A DNA stretch of 64,000 nucleotides, from contig NZ_JPFK01000005.1 in the NCBI RefSeq assembly GCF_000733475.1, positions 186,001 to 250,000 of the forward strand. The letters are read 5' to 3'. The notes beneath the pieces are model-generated. The model searched no databases, was not told the DNA's origin, and saw only the letters and a list, made by a program, of their open reading frames with translations. The stretch is from Mangrovimonas yunxiaonensis (GTDB lineage Bacteria; Bacteroidota; Bacteroidia; Flavobacteriales; Flavobacteriaceae). The translations under genes and the position numbers were made by a program. This document shows, in pieces, positions 1 through 9,889 of the stretch (its first letter is position 1; the number at the start of each line of letters is the position of its first letter).

Positions 1-373
1 AGGGATCGCCATACACCTCGGAGGTTGAAGCGATTAAAATTCTAGCTTGTTTTGCCTTGGCAAGCCCCAATAAGTTATGCGTGCCCAGAGACCCTACCTT
101 TAGGGTTTGAATGGGAATTTTTAAATAATCTATCGGACTGGCTGGTGAGGCAAAATGCAGGATGTAGTCTAAATTTCCCGAAACGTGGACAAATTTTGAC
201 ACATCGTGGTTGTAAAACTCAAATTGCTCTAGCTTAAACAGGTGTTCAATGTTCTTTAAATCGCCCGTAATGAGGTTGTCCATGCCTATCACATGAAACC
301 CCTCTTGTATAAAGCGGTCGCATAAATGCGAGCCCAAAAAGCCTGCGGCTCCTGTAATTAGTATTCTTTTCAT
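1..373 (-). CDS. UDP-glucuronate decarboxylase (UDP-xylose synthase-like), 3' end cut by window edge
   Basis: Only the first 124 codons are present; the gene runs off the left edge. The reading begins [18 protein letters not shown], a Rossmann GxxGxxG nucleotide-binding start of the extended SDR family. It ends at TSEVYGDP, a segment typical of UDP-glucuronate decarboxylases (UXS), which oxidise and decarboxylate UDP-glucuronate to UDP-xylose. The catalytic YxxxK lies outside the window. The ATG overlaps the TGA of the upstream UDP-glucose dehydrogenase gene by four bases (ATGA), so the two are probably translationally coupled. That fits the pathway, since the neighbour makes its substrate. 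A dTDP-glucose dehydratase-like sugar epimerase is the alternative. Confidence 0.8.
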   Translation of the reverse strand, partial: MKRILITGAAGFLGSHLCDRFIQEGFHVIGMDNLITGDLKNIEHLFKLEQFEFYNHDVSKFVHVSGNLDYILHFASPASPIDYLKIPIQTLKVGSLGTHNLLGLAKAKQARILIASTSEVYGDP

Positions 374-1683
374 TGCGCTATGGTCTTTCGTCCTATCGAA
401 CTGTAATAAAACCCTTGGTGTTCCACTTCTTTCAAATCGTATAAATTACGCCCGTCGAAAATAACTGGCTGGCTCATGTTGGCTTTTAACTTATCGAAAT
501 CGGGGGTTCTAAAAATACTCCATTCTGTGCAGATAACCAATGCATCAACCCCTTTAGTGGCTTCGTACATGTTATTGGCATAGGTTAGGGTATTGCCAAA
601 GCGCTTTTTTATGTTTGGCATGGCCTCGGGATCGAAAACCGTTATGTTTGCTCCTTTTTCTAAAAGCTGTTCCATGATGTAAATGGCTGGTGCTTCACGT
701 ATGTCGTCGGTTTCAGGTTTAAATGCCAAGCCCCAAACAGCAAAGGTCTTTCCTTTTAAATCACCATCAAAATAAGATTCGATTCTTGGTAATAAAATGG
801 TTTTTTGGGTGTCGTTAACTTGTATTACCGCATTTAAAATATCAAAGGTGTAATTGTTGTCCTTGCCCGATTTATGTAAGGCTTTCACGTCTTTAGGGAA
901 GCAAGACCCACCATAGCCTATACCTGGGAAAAGGAAGCGTTTTCCTATACGGGAATCGGTTCCCATACCGCGTCTTACCATATCGACATCGGCGCCTACT
1001 TTTTCGCAGAAGTTGGCAATCTCGTTCATAAATGTAATCTTGGTTGCTAAAAATGAATTGGCGGCATACTTTGTAAGTTCGGCCGACTTTTCATCCATCA
1101 CGATAATGGGATTACCCGAGCGCACAAAAGGTTTATACAGGCGCTCCATGAGCTCTGTAGCCTTTTCTGAACTTGATCCAATTACAATACGCTCAGGTTT
1201 CAGAAAATCATCTACCGCAAAGCCTTCTCTTAAAAACTCTGGGTTAGACACCACATCGAAAGCCACTTGGGTTTCGTTAGCGATCACTTGGGTTACCTTA
1301 TCGGCAGTTCCTACGGGCACCGTACTCTTATCGACAATAACCTTGTAGTCTTTTATAAGTTTTCCGATGTCTTTGGCAGCTCCCAAAACATACGACAGGT
1401 CGGCCGAGCCATCTTCGTCTTCTGGGGTTGGTAGGGCCAAGAAAATAATATCGCCATGACTTACGCCTTCTTCCAATGAGGTAGAAAAGGTGAGCCTTCC
1501 GGCTTTTATATTGCGCTCGAAAAGGACGTCTAAGTGCGGCTCGTAAATGGGCACAACGCCTTCCTGCATTTGTTTCACCTTGTCTTTATTGATGTCTATA
1601 CATAGTACATCGTTACCGGTTTCGGCCAAACAGGTTCCGGTGACTAAACCTACGTAGCCTGTTCCTATGACTGAGATTTTCAT
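370..1683 (-). CDS. ugd: UDP-glucose 6-dehydrogenase
   Basis: A 437-residue NAD-dependent dehydrogenase that oxidises UDP-glucose to UDP-glucuronate in two steps. The N-terminal Rossmann motif GTGYVG is at residues 7-12. The catalytic cysteine is Cys261 in [12 protein letters not shown]. The C-terminal UDP-binding domain contains the family segment [16 protein letters not shown]. Length and motif order match the family, and the start is the only sensible one before the GTGYVG motif. The product feeds the decarboxylase overlapping its 3' end and the 4-epimerase gene further upstream in the same cluster. It is the penultimate gene seen of a long minus-strand polysaccharide operon. Confidence 0.96.
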   Translation of the reverse strand: MKISVIGTGYVGLVTGTCLAETGNDVLCIDINKDKVKQMQEGVVPIYEPHLDVLFERNIKAGRLTFSTSLEEGVSHGDIIFLALPTPEDEDGSADLSYVLGAAKDIGKLIKDYKVIVDKSTVPVGTADKVTQVIANETQVAFDVVSNPEFLREGFAVDDFLKPERIVIGSSSEKATELMERLYKPFVRSGNPIIVMDEKSAELTKYAANSFLATKITFMNEIANFCEKVGADVDMVRRGMGTDSRIGKRFLFPGIGYGGSCFPKDVKALHKSGKDNNYTFDILNAVIQVNDTQKTILLPRIESYFDGDLKGKTFAVWGLAFKPETDDIREAPAIYIMEQLLEKGANITVFDPEAMPNIKKRFGNTLTYANNMYEATKGVDALVICTEWSIFRTPDFDKLKANMSQPVIFDGRNLYDLKEVEHQGFYYSSIGRKTIAQ

Positions 1684-1720
1684 TAATTTTTAATTTATAA
1701 GGATTGATTTGTATTGTAAT

Positions 1721-2839
1721 TCAACCACCATATTCGTTTTTAATCTTATTCTTGTATTTTTCTTCAATAAAGTTTTTAATTTCTTCCTCAAAACGTTCTA
1801 TTGAAAATCTTAGAGCGTTTTTTCTAACGTCAACATAATTGAAATTAATCTTCTCAAACTTTTGAATAGATTTAATTAGAACCTCACTGCTTTGCTGACT
1901 AAAAAAAACCCCTGTTTTGTTATTTATTACTGTTTCTAAAACTCCTCCAAAACCATATGCGATGACTGGTGTTCCACATGCCTGAGCTTCTATAGGAGCT
2001 ATTCCAAAGTCTTCTACTCCAGCATGAACAAACCCTTTAGCCTCTTTTATGTATTCATACACTTTATGGGCTTCAGTAAATCCTGTAAATTCAATATTAG
2101 GAGTTGCTTTTTTTTTTAGTTCTCTTAACTGAGAACCATCTCCAACCACCAATAATTTTTTATTAGGTAGTTTACTAAATGCATCTATTATTATATCAAA
2201 TCTTTTATAAGGTTCAATCCTGCCAACAGCTACATAAAAATCCTTTTTTTTAATATGTAAAGCAAATAATGATAAATCCACTGGTGGATATATAACTTCG
2301 GACTCTCGACTATAGGTATCATAAACCCACTTCTGTACAAATTTAGAATTTGAAATGATATAATCAGGTTCTTGTGCGCTTTTTATATCTGCTTTTCTCA
2401 TTACTTTTATAAAAGGATATAAAAAACAGCTTACCCACCTAAAGTACAATCTATATTCAGACCATATATATTTAAGATTTCTTGCCTGAAAGTATGAAAT
2501 GTGAAGTTGGTTTTTGTTTGCTTTTTTTATGCCTTTAGCAGTAGCATGTGATGAAGAAATGATAATGTCAACTTCATTTTTTATTTTTAAAGTCTTAATG
2601 AGTGTTGGGAATGTTAAAAAGAAATATCTAAAATATTTTCCCGTTTTTTTTAAAACGGTTTCTTTTATAGTGATCTCTTTGGTATTAGGGAAGATTTTTT
2701 TTAAATCTTTTTCTTGCATTACATTAATTAGGGTATAACAACTTTTAAACCCAAAAATAGAGTTTAAAGATGTAAGTACTCTTTCTGCTCCACCATATTT
2801 ATCCAACCAATCTACAACTAATGTTACTTTTGCCTTCAT
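1721..2839 (-). CDS. GT4-family glycosyltransferase
   Basis: A 372-residue retaining glycosyltransferase of the GT-B fold (family GT4). The N-terminal acceptor domain has GGAER at 16-20. The C-terminal nucleotide-sugar domain contains GRIEPYKR (206-213), VVGDG (231-235) and the E-x7-E element of GT4 enzymes, E276 to E284, in VEDFGIAPIEAQACGTPVI. It probably adds one sugar to the lipid-linked repeat unit on the cytoplasmic face of the inner membrane. The motif set resembles mannosyl- or rhamnosyltransferases, but donor and acceptor cannot be read from the sequence. The gene is AT-rich, like the adjoining polymerase and transferase genes. Confidence 0.9.
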   Translation of the reverse strand: MKAKVTLVVDWLDKYGGAERVLTSLNSIFGFKSCYTLINVMQEKDLKKIFPNTKEITIKETVLKKTGKYFRYFFLTFPTLIKTLKIKNEVDIIISSSHATAKGIKKANKNQLHISYFQARNLKYIWSEYRLYFRWVSCFLYPFIKVMRKADIKSAQEPDYIISNSKFVQKWVYDTYSRESEVIYPPVDLSLFALHIKKKDFYVAVGRIEPYKRFDIIIDAFSKLPNKKLLVVGDGSQLRELKKKATPNIEFTGFTEAHKVYEYIKEAKGFVHAGVEDFGIAPIEAQACGTPVIAYGFGGVLETVINNKTGVFFSQQSSEVLIKSIQKFEKINFNYVDVRKNALRFSIERFEEEIKNFIEEKYKNKIKNEYGG

Positions 2840-2843
2840 TTTT

Positions 2844-4040
2844 TTAAATTGAACTTTCTTTCCTTTTTTTTATGTTAAGTATGATAACAAAAACCAATGC
2901 AAATAAATAACACCCCAATTGTCTATAAAAAATATTTTCAACAAACATAATTAGAATCAAAGCACCTAACAAAGAATTGGACAAGAAAGTATAATTCCCT
3001 CTATATATCAAAGATGTTAATAATAAAATTAACAGAATTAATGTGATAACACCATACGCGAGTAAAAAATCCAAAAACTGATTATGGGTGTTAAACTTTT
3101 TTTCAACAAACCAATCTTGTCTTTTTTGTATCAAAATTTCGTTCTTGTAACAATCTACCAATAAATCATTGGAATGAGTGTATCCATTTCCGAACAAGTA
3201 TGCTTTCTCATTAAAAAAAACTTCAACAGAACACTTCCATATATCGTAGCGAGGCTCATGTATCTTGATTTTTTCAAATAATCCATCATTATAAATATCG
3301 TCTAGATGGAAAAATCTTTTTGTCAGATTTTTATTAAGAATAAAAAAAAGCGTTATTACTAAAATTGCTGTAAACCCTAAAAAAAATCTTTGCTTTCTGT
3401 TTAATTCACAAATGATAAAGTAAAATAATATTAAAACAGAAGACACAATGGCAATTCGAGCTGCAATAAAAAAAAGAAAAACAGTCAACAATACCACATT
3501 AACTATAAAAAACCTCTTTAATCTATGGTTGGATTTAATAAAGTCCAATGAACAAACCATACTTATCACACTGTAAAAGCCTATGTATAACCTCTCAGAC
3601 ACTAAAATGTCATTAATGTGGTTTCCTTTAGAAAATTTAAAATCCTCGGAAGATAATATATATTCAATTATATTATACACAGACAATACCACAGCTAAGA
3701 AAACTGATATGATGAATAATTTCTTTAGTTTATCATAATTTTTAAAAGGGAGTGATATTAGTATAAACACAAATGGTATTAATAATTTTTTCAAGAATGA
3801 AAAGTCTATATGGATGAATGAAAATAAAAGCACTATTGCTATAATTGAGGCGTATCCTAAAAAGGCCTGCTCTTTCTTGAACACTTCAACAACATCTTCT
3901 GTTTTTATCACAAAAAAACTTAAAACAACCAATAAAAGTAGTAATATATTTGGAACAGCACTGACCAAATCCTCATATGGTAATGAAACACATAAAAGAA
4001 TAAAAATATAGTTATATACTTTGCTCAAACTAATGTTCAT
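2844..4040 (-). CDS. Wzy/WaaL-like O-antigen polymerase or ligase (copy 1)
   Basis: A 398-residue, very hydrophobic protein with roughly ten membrane segments and one large extracytoplasmic loop (about residues 225-315). That is the architecture of Wzy polymerases and WaaL ligases. A segment reading AARIAIVSSVL and the late HNQFLDFLLAYG resemble the O-antigen ligase (Wzy_C) family. It could polymerise repeat units delivered by Wzx or ligate the finished chain to a lipid acceptor. Its 5' end overlaps the preceding GT2 gene by 11 bases. A second gene of the same class lies about 0.8 kb upstream in the operon, so the two may split polymerase and ligase roles. Confidence 0.8.
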   Translation of the reverse strand: MNISLSKVYNYIFILLCVSLPYEDLVSAVPNILLLLLVVLSFFVIKTEDVVEVFKKEQAFLGYASIIAIVLLFSFIHIDFSFLKKLLIPFVFILISLPFKNYDKLKKLFIISVFLAVVLSVYNIIEYILSSEDFKFSKGNHINDILVSERLYIGFYSVISMVCSLDFIKSNHRLKRFFIVNVVLLTVFLFFIAARIAIVSSVLILFYFIICELNRKQRFFLGFTAILVITLFFILNKNLTKRFFHLDDIYNDGLFEKIKIHEPRYDIWKCSVEVFFNEKAYLFGNGYTHSNDLLVDCYKNEILIQKRQDWFVEKKFNTHNQFLDFLLAYGVITLILLILLLTSLIYRGNYTFLSNSLLGALILIMFVENIFYRQLGCYLFALVFVIILNIKKRKESSI

Positions 4041-4839
4041 TTAGTTTTAATAATTTTTTCAAGTTGTTTGAAGTATTTCTTGAAAGAAAAAGCAGTACAA
4101 TGCTTCTTAACAATCCATAAATTGGATAAAAGCCAAAATAAAAATTATCTAATATTATTAAAATTCGGTGCTTAACTTGTAATTTCCTTCTTTTTGTTGA
4201 AATTGAATTTGAATCTATAACGTAATCTATTAATACTTCAGGATAGTTGGTTGTTTTATATTTTTTCACTATTCTAAAAAACAAATCATAATCTTGTGCA
4301 GCTCTGGTATATTTAGGATTATACATCGCTATGCTAGAGAAAATTTCTGTATTTATTACAACTGAAGGATGAACAAACATACTATTGAGAAACATTCTTT
4401 TTTTTATTTTTTCATATTCTATTGGATGTTTTAAATCATAAAGCTTTTTATTATTTTCATCTATATAGCTAGCCCAAGTTCCAAGTAGTTTCACATCTGG
4501 ATTATTAATCAAATACTCAAGTTGTTTGGAAAACCTGTTCTTTTTACAATAGTCACCACAATCTAACCTGCCTATAAACGGATATCCCTTTTCTTGTGCA
4601 AATTTTATTCCTTCGTTTAAAGCCAAGCTCAATCCTTTGTTGCTTTCAAGTTCCTTTAGGTAAATTTCACCATTTTCATACACCTGTTTAATTGAGTTAA
4701 TATTTGGTTTAATTGTGCTTCCATCATCAATCACAAGAACATCAACCTCAATGTCATCATCTATAGACATAATTGACCTCTTTAGACCTTCTGGATCATT
4801 ATAATGAGGAATTAACGTTATTATTTTTTTTTGATTCAT
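4030..4839 (-). CDS. GT2-family glycosyltransferase
   Basis: A 269-residue GT-A fold inverting glycosyltransferase. The N-terminal nucleotide-binding strand has VIDDGS at 36-41. The metal-coordinating acidic cluster is in RLDCGD at 91-96, and a HPSVV stretch follows in the acceptor half. The C-terminus has a hydrophobic stretch (about residues 230-255) that may anchor it to the membrane. The start codon lies 41 bases inside the end of the upstream polymerase gene, but the sequence after it (MNQKKIITLIPHYND) is a standard GT2 start, so the overlap looks real. The donor sugar is unknown. Confidence 0.9.
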   Translation of the reverse strand: MNQKKIITLIPHYNDPEGLKRSIMSIDDDIEVDVLVIDDGSTIKPNINSIKQVYENGEIYLKELESNKGLSLALNEGIKFAQEKGYPFIGRLDCGDYCKKNRFSKQLEYLINNPDVKLLGTWASYIDENNKKLYDLKHPIEYEKIKKRMFLNSMFVHPSVVINTEIFSSIAMYNPKYTRAAQDYDLFFRIVKKYKTTNYPEVLIDYVIDSNSISTKRRKLQVKHRILIILDNFYFGFYPIYGLLRSIVLLFLSRNTSNNLKKLLKLNEH

Positions 4840-6217
4840 ACTTTGATTTGATTTGACTTTGGAACATAATGATTAACACAAAACAGACCCAAAAAAAGTA
4901 TATTCTAAAAGTATCTACTTTCAGCCAATTAATCACAAAACCAACCATTGAGATCGTTATAACAAGTGGTATGATTGTTTGTTCACCTTGCTTTATAAAA
5001 GCCTTATTATAACACCACAAAAGTATCATAAATAAAAAAAACACAAACAACATAAACCCTATTATGCCCGTTTCGGATAAAAGACGTAAGTATATGTTAT
5101 AACCAGGAGGAAAACTTTTAACCTCTTCATTTAAATATTTAAGCCTGAATTCCCAATTGTTTTCAACAGCCCAATCTGGGTAAAGCTCTTTTGATTCAAA
5201 TGCCTGCAGACCATACCCAGTGCCTTTAATCGGATTTTTCAAAAAAACCTGAAACATAGCATATTGAATACCAAATCTTGATTTATTTGAAAGGGCATGA
5301 ACCTCATCATCTGTTTTAAATGAAATTATCTTTGAATATGTGTATTGGATGATCGGCTTGTGAAAAACTAGAAATGAAATTGTTCCTAAAGTAATTAATG
5401 ATAGGAAGGTATTAACAAAAATCCTATTGTATTTTTTGTCTTTGATGGTATAGAGCACAAAAACAAGAATTTGCACCAAAATAATGAAAAACCCAGCTCG
5501 AGAACCCGATAAAAAACAAAGTATTATTGTGAATAAAATAGGTAAATATTTTTTTAAACCTTTTTTTTCTGTTAAAAGATAACTAAACATCCACCCTGAG
5601 ATACTTAAAAGATACGTTGCAAGTGCAGGAGATTCAAAAGTAACTGAAGACATTCGCTTTGTTGTCCAATCAATATTTACTCTTGTAAAAGGAAAATAAT
5701 TGAATACTTCTATTACGCTTAATAGGTTATCAAAACCTAATTTTACTATAAAAAACTCTAAAGTGGAGTAAATTGAAACAATAATTAAAGAGTATAAGAT
5801 CACCTTTCTTATTTTCAAGAAAACATATTTTATATCATATTTTTTTAAAATATTGTAAAACACACAAATGCTAAACAGAGAAGAGATGATCAGTGATACA
5901 TATTGTCTTAAAAACCTAGAAACTCCAGAAGTTGCTTTAAAGTAATAATCATTAATATCGTATATGTTCAATAACCCTGTCAATAAAAAATAAACTAGAA
6001 TTAACAAGAAAACATTAAAATACTGGCTACTTATCGGAAACGCTATTTTTCTCCTAATGAAAACAAAAAAGCCAGCAAGTAGAAAGAATAACACACAAGA
6101 GTCTCTTTTGAACTCTCCCAAAACCGCAATACCCTCATAAGAATTAAAAGGCATAAAAAAGACTCCTAACAAAAATAAAAAAAAAGGTAAATCCTTAATC
6201 TTAAGAAGTGTTTTCAT
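4799..6217 (-). CDS. Wzy/WaaL-like O-antigen polymerase or ligase (copy 2)
   Basis: A 472-residue integral membrane protein with about eleven predicted helices and a large periplasmic loop near residues 275-375. The segment SGSRAGFFIILVQ sits where the conserved Wzy_C (O-antigen ligase) core lies, and PPGYNIYLRLLSETGIIGF resembles the family motif after the loop. It probably polymerises or ligates the polysaccharide. The stop codon of the sulfotransferase upstream overlaps its start by one base, and its own end overlaps the GT2 gene by 41 bases. Polymerase versus ligase cannot be decided from sequence alone. Confidence 0.82.
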   Translation of the reverse strand: MKTLLKIKDLPFFLFLLGVFFMPFNSYEGIAVLGEFKRDSCVLFFLLAGFFVFIRRKIAFPISSQYFNVFLLILVYFLLTGLLNIYDINDYYFKATSGVSRFLRQYVSLIISSLFSICVFYNILKKYDIKYVFLKIRKVILYSLIIVSIYSTLEFFIVKLGFDNLLSVIEVFNYFPFTRVNIDWTTKRMSSVTFESPALATYLLSISGWMFSYLLTEKKGLKKYLPILFTIILCFLSGSRAGFFIILVQILVFVLYTIKDKKYNRIFVNTFLSLITLGTISFLVFHKPIIQYTYSKIISFKTDDEVHALSNKSRFGIQYAMFQVFLKNPIKGTGYGLQAFESKELYPDWAVENNWEFRLKYLNEEVKSFPPGYNIYLRLLSETGIIGFMLFVFFLFMILLWCYNKAFIKQGEQTIIPLVITISMVGFVINWLKVDTFRIYFFWVCFVLIIMFQSQIKSKYESKKNNNVNSSL

Positions 6218-7137
6218 TACTCAACAAAAAACTTTTTGTTCCATGAAGAAACATCGATTTCAAGATTTTTCAACTTTTGAACATCCTCTTTAAACAAATC
6301 TATCAAATAATCTTCAGTTTCGACATCTATTTTCGGGGTTGAAACTCTATAGTTGTCAACTATTTTATTAATTATATTTTTTGCTTGAACAGGGATAGGA
6401 ATTATTTGTTTGACCAAACTCTTGAATTTTGTTTGTTTAAAAAAGAACCTTGTGATTAAGTTATCTTTGAAAACTCCTCCATGATTATATCGTTTTTCTA
6501 TGTTGTCTGGTTCATAATTAACATCTACATCTAAAAAGCCAAACACTTTTTTCATTGTTGACCTCGTATCTTTATTCAGCTCTTCTTGGGTTATTATGAG
6601 CACATTTTCAAATTTTTCAAGTGCTTGTTGTAATTTATCAAAATAGGTAGAATTAAATTTATAATACCAAAAGTCAGAATATTGTTTTTGTTTCCTTATC
6701 TCTTCATTGAGCAATGCTTCATAAAAGGATAGTTTTTCACGGTGCTCTCTTACCAAATGCAAATAATTGGAATAAGCTCTTTTGATTGGATCTCTTAACA
6801 TTACTATAACCTTCGGGTTACAAAGCTCTTTGTTTATTGTATCAAATTTACTAGGGTAATTTATATAAGAAGGTGAAGCTTCTCCTATTAATTGTCCAGA
6901 TTTTACATTTTTAAAACAATTTTCGTAGTTGTTTATATCTGATATTTGTGTGATTTTTGCTTCTTTATCTCCTGGTCCTTTATCAAGTTTAGCAAGTATG
7001 CGATTAGTAAAATAATGCAATTCTTTTTGTTTAGGCATATAAATTTGAGGATGGTTTTCTAAGTAATAATGAAGTGCCGTAGAACCACATTTTGGAAAAC
7101 CAGCTATTATAAAATTTGGCCTTTTTTGTTTACTCAT
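6217..7137 (-). CDS. PAPS-dependent carbohydrate sulfotransferase
   Basis: A 306-residue sulfotransferase-fold protein expected to move sulfate from PAPS to a sugar hydroxyl. The 5'-phosphosulfate-binding loop is FPKCGST at residues 14-20. The 3'-phosphate-binding element is VIVMLRDPIKRAYSNYLH (110-127), with the expected Arg115 and Ser123. There is no signal peptide or membrane segment, so it would act in the cytoplasm on a nucleotide- or lipid-linked precursor. The genes for making PAPS (cysC, cysD, cysN) and clearing its by-product PAP (the cysQ part of the rmlD fusion) are in the same operon, which strongly supports the role. The acceptor sugar is unknown; rhamnose or a uronic acid residue is possible. 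Confidence 0.92.
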   Translation of the reverse strand: MSKQKRPNFIIAGFPKCGSTALHYYLENHPQIYMPKQKELHYFTNRILAKLDKGPGDKEAKITQISDINNYENCFKNVKSGQLIGEASPSYINYPSKFDTINKELCNPKVIVMLRDPIKRAYSNYLHLVREHREKLSFYEALLNEEIRKQKQYSDFWYYKFNSTYFDKLQQALEKFENVLIITQEELNKDTRSTMKKVFGFLDVDVNYEPDNIEKRYNHGGVFKDNLITRFFFKQTKFKSLVKQIIPIPVQAKNIINKIVDNYRVSTPKIDVETEDYLIDLFKEDVQKLKNLEIDVSSWNKKFFVE

Positions 7138-7570
7138 GTTTTTCTGCTGTTTTAACTATCTTGGCGGGGCTTCCAATTGCAATTGAATTTGAAGGGATGT
7201 CGTTTAGAACAACCGAACCTGCTCCAATAACGACATTATCTCCAATGCTTATATCTCCTATTATAATACTATTTGGATAAATGGTCACTCTATCCCCTAT
7301 GTTAGGATAATGCCCATTTTTAAAGTCTTGAGTTTCCTTGGTTCCAATTGTCACATTGTGGTAAATCTTACACTCTTTTCCTATTTTAACCTTATACCCG
7401 ATTACAATTCCCATTGGATGAGGGAGTATTGTATTCTTTTTATATAGTTCCCAAATGCCTATGTTTAAATGATTACATAAATAAACCTTTATATTTCTAT
7501 AACAATAGATACTGAGAATAGAATCCTTAACAAAACAATAAAGAGCTTTTCCAATACTAATCCTTTTCAT
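7130..7570 (-). CDS. Hexapeptide-repeat O-acetyltransferase (serine acetyltransferase-like fold)
   Basis: A 146-residue protein whose second half is a left-handed beta-helix made of hexapeptide repeats, for example IGKECKIYHNVTIG and IGDNVVIGAGSVVLNDIP. It ends with the IGSPAKIV motif common to sugar O-acetyltransferases. The arrangement resembles the C-terminal half of serine acetyltransferase and of polysaccharide acetyltransferases such as WcaB. In this operon, transfer of acetyl from acetyl-CoA to a sugar of the repeat unit is the likely job; a role in cysteine synthesis is less likely because the enzyme is short and sits between wzx and the sulfotransferase. It overlaps the sulfotransferase start by 8 bases. 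Confidence 0.85.
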   Translation of the reverse strand: MKRISIGKALYCFVKDSILSIYCYRNIKVYLCNHLNIGIWELYKKNTILPHPMGIVIGYKVKIGKECKIYHNVTIGTKETQDFKNGHYPNIGDRVTIYPNSIIIGDISIGDNVVIGAGSVVLNDIPSNSIAIGSPAKIVKTAEKHE

Positions 7571-7576
7571 TATTTA

Positions 7577-8824
7577 TTATATTATTTTGTATTTTTTACT
7601 TCGAAGATATCTATAATAAGTATCAACCATAAAAGAAAACACAAATATAGCCCCTAAAAAGTTGAGAGTCATTTTTTCATATAAAATTGGATAAAGAACA
7701 ATTATTGAGATTAAATAGACGATACTTGAAAAAGCCATACTATAAAGCACGTCCTTTTCATAACCATTCACAATCAAACAATTTCTTCCTAAAAGCCCTC
7801 CCAAAATTTGCAAAGGGACGAAAAAGACAACAACTCTTAATAGAGAAACAGAACCCAACATTTCTTCCCCTCCCAAAATTTTGACTAAAAATGGAGCTAG
7901 GAATAATACCATAACTACAAATGTGATTGAAAGTATTGAACTTAAATAAATGATTTTTCTTAAAAATCCCTTGTCCTTATCTCTACTCATTTTAGGAAAA
8001 ACAGATACACTTATTAACTCCAAAAAAGAGGTTCCTATTCTTGAAATCTTTAAAGCTAAATCAAAATACGCAACTTCTTTGTATGAAAACAAAAATTTGA
8101 CAATTACAATGTTTAAATTGGACTTTAAGGTATTTGATGCATAGGCTAGAGCCATAACAAAAGATTTCTTTATATAAAATTTTAAAACATAAAGTTTTTG
8201 CCAACTATATTTTATACCTTTTTTCAATAAAATAACCTGAGAAATAATGCCCGCTATTACAGCTCCTAAACCATTAATTATCGGCACAAGCAAATAATCG
8301 TCGGGGTGATTTATTAAAATAAAGACCAACAACAAAAAGATTACCCTGCTAATTAATGTTATTATGGTAATGTACTTCATTTCCTCAACACCTTGAAAAT
8401 AGTACATTGGGAAAATAAATTCATAAAAACACATCCAAAAAGTCAAATAAAATAATGCTTTGTGTTCTTGTAAACTAGGAATGATAAATATCAATATTGA
8501 CAAGAATATCAATGACAGTAACAACAAAAAACCTTTAATGATTAAAATGCTACTCAATATCTTGTCTAATTTTGCTTTGTTATGTTTGTTTATACTTATT
8601 TCTTTGGTTGCTGTAATATTAAACCCAAAGTTTATAAAGACAACAAAATAACCCAACACTGCTTGAGCATAAATAACCAACCCATAGACTCCACCACCCA
8701 AAACCCTTATTAAATAAGGAAATACGATTAGGGGTATTAACATATTCAATAATTGTATTATTGATAAATAAGAAAAATTTTCTATAATCTTCTTATTTTT
8801 CTTTAATACCTCAAAAATTTTCAT
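7577..8824 (-). CDS. Wzx-type oligosaccharide flippase
   Basis: A 415-residue MOP-superfamily membrane protein with about twelve predicted helices and a conserved N-terminal segment (LIPLIVFPYLIRVLGGGVYGLVIYAQAV) typical of polysaccharide flippases. It should move the undecaprenyl-linked repeat unit across the inner membrane for the Wzy polymerase encoded downstream. Length and topology fit Wzx. It is six bases from the acetyltransferase gene and ten from the epimerase gene, inside the continuous minus-strand operon, and visibly AT-rich. Confidence 0.92.
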   Translation of the reverse strand: MKIFEVLKKNKKIIENFSYLSIIQLLNMLIPLIVFPYLIRVLGGGVYGLVIYAQAVLGYFVVFINFGFNITATKEISINKHNKAKLDKILSSILIIKGFLLLLSLIFLSILIFIIPSLQEHKALFYLTFWMCFYEFIFPMYYFQGVEEMKYITIITLISRVIFLLLVFILINHPDDYLLVPIINGLGAVIAGIISQVILLKKGIKYSWQKLYVLKFYIKKSFVMALAYASNTLKSNLNIVIVKFLFSYKEVAYFDLALKISRIGTSFLELISVSVFPKMSRDKDKGFLRKIIYLSSILSITFVVMVLFLAPFLVKILGGEEMLGSVSLLRVVVFFVPLQILGGLLGRNCLIVNGYEKDVLYSMAFSSIVYLISIIVLYPILYEKMTLNFLGAIFVFSFMVDTYYRYLRSKKYKII

Positions 8825-8834
8825 TCGCGTTTCT

Positions 8835-9869
8835 TTAACCGTTTGTTTTGTAAAAATCTCTATACCACTCTACAAACTTTTGAACTCCTTTTTCTATGTT
8901 GACAGAGCTTTTATACCCCATTTGCTCAAGTTTGGACACGTCAGCCCAAGTACGGGACACATCGCCAGGTTGCATAGGTAAATACTCCTTTTCTGCTTCT
9001 TTTCCTAAACTGGTTTCTATAGCCTTTATGAAATCTCCTAGAGATTCTGGACTTCCATTACCAATGTTAGACAGTCTGTAAGGTGCTGTTTTTTTACTGT
9101 TTTCAGCAATGTTAGGCGGGTTTTTCAAAACAATCTCTATACCGTGTATGATATCATCAATATAGGTAAAATCCCTACTCATTTTGCCACGGTTAAAAAC
9201 TTTAATGGATTCTCCTTGACTTATGGCTTTTGTAAATAAAAAAAGTGCCATATCTGGTCTTCCCCAAGGTCCGTAAACAGTAAAGAAGCGTAGCCCAGTA
9301 GTTGGGATATTAAACAAGTGACTGTAAGTATACGCCATAAGCTCATTGCTTTTTTTGGTAGCAGCGTATAAGCTTATTGGATGATCAACATTATCTGTTA
9401 CTGAAAATGGTGTTTTATCGTTTTCGCCGTAGACACTAGAGCTACTAGCATATAATAAGTGTTTAATTTTGTTATGTCTACAACATTCTAAAATATTTAG
9501 AAAGCCTACTACGTTACTATCAATATAAGCATTAGGGTTTTCTAAACTATAGCGTACACCTGCTTGTGCTGCTAAATTACAAACAACATCAAATTGTTGT
9601 TCTTCAAAAAGTTTAAAAAGATTTTTACGATCTTCAAGGTGCATCCTTACAAAGGAAAACCCTTTTAGACTTTCCGATTCACTCAAACTATTAAATTGTT
9701 CTGCCTTGTTTTTGAGAACACCCAGTTCTTTAAGTCTAGCATACTTTAATTCAATGTCATAATAATCATTTACATTGTCCAAGCCAACAACTTCATGATG
9801 TTGCTCTATTAATTTTTTACACAAGTGAAATCCTATAAACCCTGCTGCTCCTGTAACTAGTATTTTCAA
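8835..9869 (-). CDS. UDP-glucuronate 4-epimerase-like NAD-dependent epimerase
   Basis: A 344-residue extended SDR epimerase. It starts with MKILVTGAAGFIGFHLCKKL, the NAD-binding glycine motif, then has the LDNVNDYYD segment characteristic of UDP-glucuronate 4-epimerases (CapI/LpsL type), the catalytic YAATK with Tyr and Lys, and LRFFTVYGPWGRPDMALF. The expected reaction interconverts UDP-glucuronate and UDP-galacturonate, using the product of the ugd gene in the same operon. A UDP-glucose or UDP-GlcNAc epimerase cannot be excluded, but the local motifs favour the uronate enzyme. Confidence 0.88.
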   Translation of the reverse strand: MKILVTGAAGFIGFHLCKKLIEQHHEVVGLDNVNDYYDIELKYARLKELGVLKNKAEQFNSLSESESLKGFSFVRMHLEDRKNLFKLFEEQQFDVVCNLAAQAGVRYSLENPNAYIDSNVVGFLNILECCRHNKIKHLLYASSSSVYGENDKTPFSVTDNVDHPISLYAATKKSNELMAYTYSHLFNIPTTGLRFFTVYGPWGRPDMALFLFTKAISQGESIKVFNRGKMSRDFTYIDDIIHGIEIVLKNPPNIAENSKKTAPYRLSNIGNGSPESLGDFIKAIETSLGKEAEKEYLPMQPGDVSRTWADVSKLEQMGYKSSVNIEKGVQKFVEWYRDFYKTNG

Positions 9870-9889
9870 TATTTACTTTTTTTGTATTT

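Noticed and set aside
1013-1348. 111-codon plus-strand frame opposite ugd
   Set aside because: It is a mirror frame of the ugd coding sequence with no signal of its own.
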